Of a stretch of DNA of 13,980 bases, positions 13,796-13,980 are shown one piece after another. Position numbers and translations under genes: made by a program. Every line of letters begins with the position of its first letter. Positions within the stretch are counted from its first letter, which is position 1. The notes beneath the pieces were generated by a model. The model searched no databases and had not been told where the DNA came from. It saw nothing but the letters and a program-made list of their open reading frames with translations. This stretch comes from Saprospiraceae bacterium (GTDB taxonomy: Bacteria; Bacteroidota; Bacteroidia; Chitinophagales; Saprospiraceae), in assembly GCA_029262975.1 (NCBI GenBank), contig JAJCYJ010000453.1, positions 1 through 13,980 on the forward strand, read 5' to 3'.

Positions 13796-13812
13796 CGACT
13801 TCGGAGAAGTCG
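13796..13812. repeat. Short hairpin, GGA loop, 7-bp stem
   Basis: CGACTTC-gga-GAAGTCG is a perfect stem-loop; the arms echo GCGACTTCTCGG in the direct repeats. Confidence 0.7.
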
Positions 13813-13899
13813 TATGTTCAATAACCTCCATCTAAATAGCAATCAAAGAGAGGCTTCATTACGATGGAGGCATTAAATTATTTTAAAAAATATTTAGAA

Positions 13900-13980
13900 T
13901 TCATTTTCAATCGATAAGTCTCGATGATATTCTTGGAAGGGGTGATGAAATATGCGACTTCTCGGTCCGGCGCCATAGCA
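13900..13980 (+). repeat. 81-bp direct repeat, copy 2 (may continue past the edge)
   Basis: This is the second copy of the unit at 13437-13517 with three substitutions (A to G, T to C and A to G relative to copy 1). It stops only because the window ends. Confidence 0.9.

Larger units (their letters stand above)
13392..13980. other. Non-coding region with direct repeats and hairpins
   Basis: No ORF of note was found in either strand over about 590 bp to the right edge. The region is structured: an 81-bp direct repeat pair, four hairpins of related sequence, and an 8-bp inverted repeat (13825-13832 with 13863-13870). The structure suggests an extragenic repeat block rather than ordinary intergenic DNA. 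Confidence 0.6.

Noticed and set aside
13437..13980. CRISPR array
   Set aside because: Only two long repeats 463 bp apart, with no regular short spacers and no cas genes in the window.
1..13980. tRNA or rRNA genes
   Set aside because: No cloverleaf with TTCRANNY-type T-arm and no conserved rRNA segments were seen on either strand, though only by eye.

Overview
The window looks like chromosomal accessory DNA of a Bacteroidota bacterium, probably of the Cytophagales or a related order. It is AT-rich, and starts are preceded by A-rich leaders rather than clear Shine-Dalgarno sequences. Candidate promoters match the Bacteroidota -7 box TAnnTTTG. Several encoded families (an EAD11-like adaptor, the short Crp/Fnr regulator, a lipoprotein-type Tat SDR) are common in this phylum. 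The assignment rests on these traits, not on a database search.

Layout. (1) 1-568: a 2OG-Fe(II) oxygenase on the minus strand, running off the left edge. (2) 570-1553: about 1 kb of non-coding DNA with hairpins and a probable degraded repeat, ending in a 16-bp perfect palindrome upstream of a two-gene TIR operon (1554-2470). (3) About 2.5-10.25 kb: a loose series of unrelated, mostly single-gene units, all on the plus strand, separated by gaps of 100-630 bp. In order these are a DUF433/DUF5615 toxin-antitoxin pair, a secreted S41 peptidase, a small acidic protein, a membrane protein broken by a frameshift, a pseudogene remnant, a VOC metalloenzyme, a small cupin, a Tat/lipoprotein SDR and a membrane-anchored small protein (also frameshifted). 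Some gaps share related sequence (three copies of one motif, two of another), so this stretch resembles a decayed gene-cassette array or insertion hot spot. (4) 10255-11705: a protein with an N-terminal effector-associated domain and an unknown C-terminal region, then a small Imm1-like protein. (5) 11813-13309: a Crp/Fnr regulator followed by a membrane-anchored BAAT-type hydrolase, with two candidate operators between them. (6) 13310-13980: non-coding DNA with an 81-bp direct repeat and a family of short hairpins.

Functionally the window mixes probable conflict genes (TIR pair, VapBC-like pair, EAD protein, Imm1-like protein) with small adaptive enzymes. The best candidates for undescribed biology are the EAD11-like protein with its unassigned C-terminus and the TIR protein with a long internal insertion and a translationally coupled partner. 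Two genes appear to have lost one T in a T-run; sequencing error, real mutation and -1 recoding cannot be separated from sequence alone.
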